Shown here: piece after piece, positions 5,888-9,151 of the stretch
Position numbering within the stretch: the first letter of the stretch is position 1
Layout: each line of letters opens with the position of its first letter
Assembly: GCA_964644025.1 (NCBI GenBank)
Contig: CAZXVW010000177.1
Span: 1-9,151 of the forward strand
Direction of reading: 5' to 3'
DNA length: 9,151 nucleotides
Source of the DNA: CAZXVW01 sp964644025
GTDB lineage: Bacteria; Acidobacteriota; Terriglobia; Bryobacterales; Bryobacteraceae
Position numbers and translations under genes: made by a program
The notes under the pieces: generated by a model
What the model was told of the DNA's origin: nothing
What the model saw: the letters and a program-made list of their open reading frames with translations, nothing else
Databases searched by the model: none

Positions 5888-7732
5888 ATGTCGACAACCG
5901 AAGCGAGCCCGTTCGCTGCCCGGGGTGAGGAGTCCGCGCAGCGCATCATCAACGATTTCAGTATTCAGATTGCCACCGTCAACGGTTCCGGAAGCCAAAC
6001 AGCCAACGCCGTGCTGATGCGATCCATCTTCCAGAGGGGTGTCCCGGTTTCCGGGAAGAACCTGTTTCCGTCCAACATCCAGGGCCTGCCCACCTGGTTC
6101 AGCATCCGGGCCAGCCGCCACGGCCACATCGGGCGCAAGAAGGAAACCGACCTGCTGGTAGCCATGAACGCTGAGAGCGCCCGGGAAGACGTGATGAGCC
6201 TGGCCAGCGGCGCCGTGGTGGTCTACGATGCGCTGTTGAAACTCGACCAGATCCGCCGAGATCTTCATTTCTATCCGGTGCCGTTCGATCAACTCGTGGC
6301 GCCAGTTTGCCCGCAGGTGCGGCTGCGCAAGCTGGTGCGCAACATGATCTACGTCGGCGTGTTGGCCCACTTACTGGGCATCGATCTGGAAGAAGTGCGC
6401 ACGGCGCTGTCCAAGCAGTTCGGCCCGCGCAAGATCAAGGCGGCGGAGCTGAATTGGGGGGCTGTGGAGGCCGGCGCCGAGTACGCGGCGAAGAACTTGG
6501 AAAAGACGGACCGGCTCTACATTGAGCGCATGGAGTGCCGCGAGGACAAGATCATCATCGAAGGCAACGCAGCCACCGCCCTCGGGTTCGTCTTCGCCGG
6601 TGTCACTGTAGTCGCCTGGTATCCGATTACTCCGTCCTCCTCGCTGATTGACGCGATGACGAAGTATTTGAAGCGCACACGCACTGACCCGGAGACCGGC
6701 AAGGCCACCTACGCCGTCGTGCAGGCCGAAGATGAGCTGGCCTCGATCGGGATGGTGATCGGCGCCGGTTGGGCGGGGGCGCGGGCCATGACGGCCACCT
6801 CCGGCCCCGGCATCTCGTTGATGTCGGAGATGGTCGGGTTGGGCTACTACGCCGAAGTGCCGGCGGTCATCGTCGACGTACAGCGCGTGGGGCCTTCCAC
6901 CGGACTACCGACGCGCACCCAGCAAGGTGACCTGCTTTCCACCGCTGTCCTCTCCCACGGCGACACGCGCCACCCGATGCTGATTCCCGGCTCGCCGGAG
7001 GAATGTTTCACGATGGCCGGTGAGGCGTTCGAGCTGGCCGAGCAGTTCCAGACGCCGGTCTTTCTGATGACGGACCTTGACCTGGGGATGAACAACTGGG
7101 TCTCGGATCCGTTCCCTTATCCGGACCAGCCGATCCGGCGCGGCAAGGTCCTTTCGGCTGACGAGCTGGAGAAGCTGGGCAGCTTCGACCGTTACCGGGA
7201 CATCGACGGCGACGGCGTCGGTTACCGGACGCTGCCCGGCACCCCGCACCCGGCTGCGGCTTACTTTACGCGGGGCAGCGGGCACAACGAAAAAGCGCAG
7301 TACAGCGAGCGGCCGATCGATTACATCAACAACGTCGATCGGCTGGCTCACAAGTTCGAAACCATGCGGGAGCACGTCCCGGCGCCCGAGGTGCGCATCG
7401 TGGAGAATGCTTCCATCGGCCTGGTCTGCTACGGCACCTCACTGTACGCCGCCGAGGAAAGCCGCGACCAGCTCCGGAATGAATACGGACTGGAAACCAG
7501 CTACCTGCGGCTCAAGGCGTATCCGTTCACGCGCGAGCTCGCCGGCTTCATCGACCGCCACGCGCGCGTTTACGTCATCGAGCAGAACCGCGACGCGCAA
7601 CTCGTCGAGCTGATGCGGATGGAACTCACCCCGGACCGCATCGCCAAACTTCGCAGTGTCCGTTATTACGGCGGCCTGCCGATCGACGCGCGCACGGTGA
7701 CGGATCAAATCGTTTTCGAGGAGGGATTATGA
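5888..7732 (+). CDS. korA: 2-oxoacid:ferredoxin oxidoreductase, alpha subunit with fused gamma domain
   Basis: Together with KorB this catalyses reversible oxidative decarboxylation of a 2-oxoacid to its acyl-CoA with ferredoxin as electron acceptor, in the cytoplasm. At 614 residues it has the gamma-alpha fusion of KorA-type enzymes. The N-terminal gamma domain (about 20-205) shows TVNGSGSQTANAVLMRS and a conserved GKNLFPSNIQGLPTWFSIR stretch. The alpha domain starts near 222 (IIEGNAATALGFVFAG) and has YPITPSS at 245-251, the substrate-side loop of this family. It is followed by QAEDELASIGM, ATSGPG and the GPSTGLPTRTQQGDL block. The C-terminal part carries YFTRGSGHNEKAQYS and a domain ending in ARVYVIEQNRDAQ. 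The start is the ATG at 5888; its ribosome-binding site is weak (GAGATAGAG). The stop overlaps the korB start by 4 bases. 2-oxoglutarate is the likely substrate from resemblance to KorA, but pyruvate or branched-chain acids are not excluded. Confidence 0.92.
   Translation: MSTTEASPFAARGEESAQRIINDFSIQIATVNGSGSQTANAVLMRSIFQRGVPVSGKNLFPSNIQGLPTWFSIRASRHGHIGRKKETDLLVAMNAESAREDVMSLASGAVVVYDALLKLDQIRRDLHFYPVPFDQLVAPVCPQVRLRKLVRNMIYVGVLAHLLGIDLEEVRTALSKQFGPRKIKAAELNWGAVEAGAEYAAKNLEKTDRLYIERMECREDKIIIEGNAATALGFVFAGVTVVAWYPITPSSSLIDAMTKYLKRTRTDPETGKATYAVVQAEDELASIGMVIGAGWAGARAMTATSGPGISLMSEMVGLGYYAEVPAVIVDVQRVGPSTGLPTRTQQGDLLSTAVLSHGDTRHPMLIPGSPEECFTMAGEAFELAEQFQTPVFLMTDLDLGMNNWVSDPFPYPDQPIRRGKVLSADELEKLGSFDRYRDIDGDGVGYRTLPGTPHPAAAYFTRGSGHNEKAQYSERPIDYINNVDRLAHKFETMREHVPAPEVRIVENASIGLVCYGTSLYAAEESRDQLRNEYGLETSYLRLKAYPFTRELAGFIDRHARVYVIEQNRDAQLVELMRMELTPDRIAKLRSVRYYGGLPIDARTVTDQIVFEEGL
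7718..7725 (+). promoter_or_regulatory. Ribosome-binding site of korB
   Basis: GAGGAGGG lies inside the end of korA, 3 bases before the korB ATG. It gives korB a much stronger initiation signal than korA has, and coupling through the ATGA overlap is likely. Confidence 0.65.
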
Positions 7733-8775
7733 GCACCGCGACGCCCCCGCCCAGGCCGGCCAGAGTCAACCGGCTGGGAATAGAAGTCAGCGCCTATAAG
7801 GGGGGCAAATCCACTTTGTGCGCCGGCTGTGGGCACAATGCCATCTCGCAGCGGCTGGTGGAGTGTTTCTTCGAAATGGGTATTCCGCCCTGGCAGGTGG
7901 CCAAGATCTCCGGGATCGGCTGCTCGTCGAAATCCCCGGCTTACTTCCTGGGCCAGGCGCACGGCTTCAACGGCGTGCATGGCCGCGCCGCGCCGCTGGC
8001 TACCGGGGCCGTTCTCGCCAACCGCAACCTTATCGGGCTGGTTGCCTCCGGCGACGGCGACACGGCCTCGATCGGGCTGGGTAATTTCATGCACCTGCTC
8101 CGCCGGAACGTACCGCTGATTTACATTATCGAGAATAACGGCGTCTACTCGCTCACCAAGGGGCAGTTCTCAGCCACCGCCGACGTTGGCTCGCGCCTGA
8201 AGAACGGGGCGGTAAACGAGTTGTCCCCGATCGACTGCTGCCTGCTCGGAATCGAGATGGGCGCCTCGTTCGTGGCCCGCTCCTTTTCCGGTGACAAGAC
8301 CCAGCTCAAGGCGGTGCTTAAGGCGGCCATCGCTCATCGCGGGCTCGCTCTGCTGGACATCATCTCACCCTGCACGACGTTCAATGACCATGAGGGCTCC
8401 ACCAAGAGCTACGTTTACGTAAAAGAACACGACGAGCCGCTCCACCAGATCGATTTCATTCCCAGCTACGAAGAAATCAACATCGAAATGGAAGCAGGCA
8501 AGGCTCGCGAGGTCGAACTCCACGACGGTTCCCGGATCGTGCTCCGGAAGCTGGACCGGGACTACGATCCCACCGACAGGCTCGCCGCGATCACGGCCCT
8601 CCACCAGGCGGCCGGCGGCGGAGAAATTCTCACCGGAATCCTGTACATTAACAGCCAGTCCAGGACTCTGATCGACGTGCTGGACCTTGCCGATGAGCCT
8701 CTGGCAACTCTACCGGAGTCAAGAACGCGCCCGCCGAAACAGGCCCTGGATGCGATCATGGATGAGCTCCGTTGA
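7729..8775 (+). CDS. korB: 2-oxoacid:ferredoxin oxidoreductase, beta subunit (thiamine-pyrophosphate binding)
   Basis: This is the catalytic beta subunit, 348 residues, partner of KorA. It binds thiamine pyrophosphate and Mg: GDGD at 108-111 through ENN at 135-137 is the TPP signature, followed by GVYSLTKGQ. Four cysteines at 31 and 34 (CAGCGH), 65 (IGCSS) and 215 (SPCTTFND) match the CxxC...C...C pattern that holds the single [4Fe-4S] cluster of two-subunit oxoacid:ferredoxin oxidoreductases. The HGRAAPLATG stretch (about 84-93) is also conserved. The C-terminal region from about 270 (basic/acidic HDGSRIVLRKLDRDYDPTD, then LTGILYINSQ) is typical of KorB-type subunits. No separate delta (2x[4Fe-4S] ferredoxin-like) subunit is present, which fits the KorAB two-subunit class. 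The ATGA overlap with korA indicates one operon and a tight stoichiometry. Confidence 0.94.
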   Translation: MSTATPPPRPARVNRLGIEVSAYKGGKSTLCAGCGHNAISQRLVECFFEMGIPPWQVAKISGIGCSSKSPAYFLGQAHGFNGVHGRAAPLATGAVLANRNLIGLVASGDGDTASIGLGNFMHLLRRNVPLIYIIENNGVYSLTKGQFSATADVGSRLKNGAVNELSPIDCCLLGIEMGASFVARSFSGDKTQLKAVLKAAIAHRGLALLDIISPCTTFNDHEGSTKSYVYVKEHDEPLHQIDFIPSYEEINIEMEAGKAREVELHDGSRIVLRKLDRDYDPTDRLAAITALHQAAGGGEILTGILYINSQSRTLIDVLDLADEPLATLPESRTRPPKQALDAIMDELR

Positions 8776-8787
8776 CCGAAGAGGGAA

Positions 8788-9151
8788 TTGCCTAAGCCGC
8801 CTTCCATCGCGCCGGTTGAAGCAGACCGGTTTCCGTTGAATGAACTTCGCGTGGTGCTCGTCTCGCCCCGGAACCCGTTGAACATCGGAGCGGCGGCCCG
8901 GGCGATGAGCAACTTCGGTTTCACGCGGCTGCGGGTGGTGAACCCTTACGAGGTAGCTTTTCGGGAAGCTCGTTCAGCCGTGGGCGCCTCCGCGGTGCTT
9001 GAAAACGCCGAACAGTATCAGAACCTGGCCGATGCGGTGGCCGACTGCAGCCTGGTGGTCGGAACCACCTCCGCTGCCGACCGGCAGCCGCGGCACCCCT
9101 TGCGCCGCCTGGAATACGGGGGGCGGCTCATCCGGAAGCACCTGGGAAGCG
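8788..9151 (+). CDS. trmJ: TrmJ-like tRNA 2'-O-methyltransferase (SPOUT/TrmH family), 3' end outside window
   Basis: The first 121 codons of an S-adenosylmethionine-dependent RNA ribose methyltransferase are visible. ELRVVLVSPRNPLNIGAAAR begins at about residue 19, with the conserved N and R of the SpoU/TrmH motif 1 (N-x2-NIGAAAR, residues 29-38). It is followed by FGFTRLRVVNP, GASAVLENA and the CSLVVGTTSA strand. Bacterial TrmJ has the same layout (NIG/MG-AAR, LVNP, GAS-V--NA, CSLVVGT) and methylates the 2'-OH of nucleotide 32 in tRNA. The C-terminal SAM-binding knot is beyond the window. There is no ATG in the right place. TTG 8788 is preferred because GAGGGA ends 1-2 bases before it, although that spacing is tight; TTG 8836 is the alternative. 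The gene starts 12 bases after the korB stop and in the same frame, so it probably rides on the korAB transcript. Confidence 0.85.
   Translation, partial: MPKPPSIAPVEADRFPLNELRVVLVSPRNPLNIGAAARAMSNFGFTRLRVVNPYEVAFREARSAVGASAVLENAEQYQNLADAVADCSLVVGTTSAADRQPRHPLRRLEYGGRLIRKHLGS

Noticed and set aside
5531..5952. Several short open frames in the korA upstream region
   Set aside because: None has a ribosome-binding site or recognisable product, and they overlap each other on both strands.

Overview
The window is GC-rich bacterial chromosome with tightly packed genes and a tRNA used as an integration site. The gene style (a gamma-alpha fused KorA with a KorB of about 350 aa, a secreted formylglycine-type sulfatase, a DUF1998 helicase) would suit an Acidobacteriota-like soil or sediment bacterium. 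That assignment is inference, because no rRNA or other marker lies in the window.

Left end (1-733): a decayed mobile-element edge. The C-terminal part of a PD-(D/E)XK-like protein is followed after 4 bases by a wrecked tyrosine integrase gene. The integrase keeps its N-terminal arm-binding domain and the last piece of its catalytic domain (GHK and the RY-N tyrosine). The middle is deleted and the frame is broken twice. The remnant stops directly against the 3' end of a tRNA-Leu(CAA) gene on the minus strand, the usual place for such elements to insert.

Middle (734-5506): leftward tRNA-Leu and a rightward helicase are divergently arranged. The helicase is a 786-residue DEAD/DEAH-box protein with the DUF1998 four-cysteine C-terminus, related to the DNA-repair helicase MrfA (YprA). 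Behind it comes a secreted arylsulfatase-type enzyme with a CSPTR active site. Convergent to that is a 256-residue soluble protein that I do not recognise.

Right end (5507-9151): a 381-base divergent intergenic region carries a perfect TATAAT and leads into an operon of korA (gamma+alpha fused), korB (ATGA overlap) and a TrmJ-like tRNA 2'-O-methyltransferase cut off by the window end. KorAB is a thiamine-pyrophosphate and [4Fe-4S] 2-oxoacid:ferredoxin oxidoreductase, probably acting on 2-oxoglutarate.

I see no CRISPR array, intact mobile element or clearly new multi-gene system. The best leads are the integrase scar beside tRNA-Leu, the unrecognised 256-residue protein, and the operator-like promoter of the helicase.
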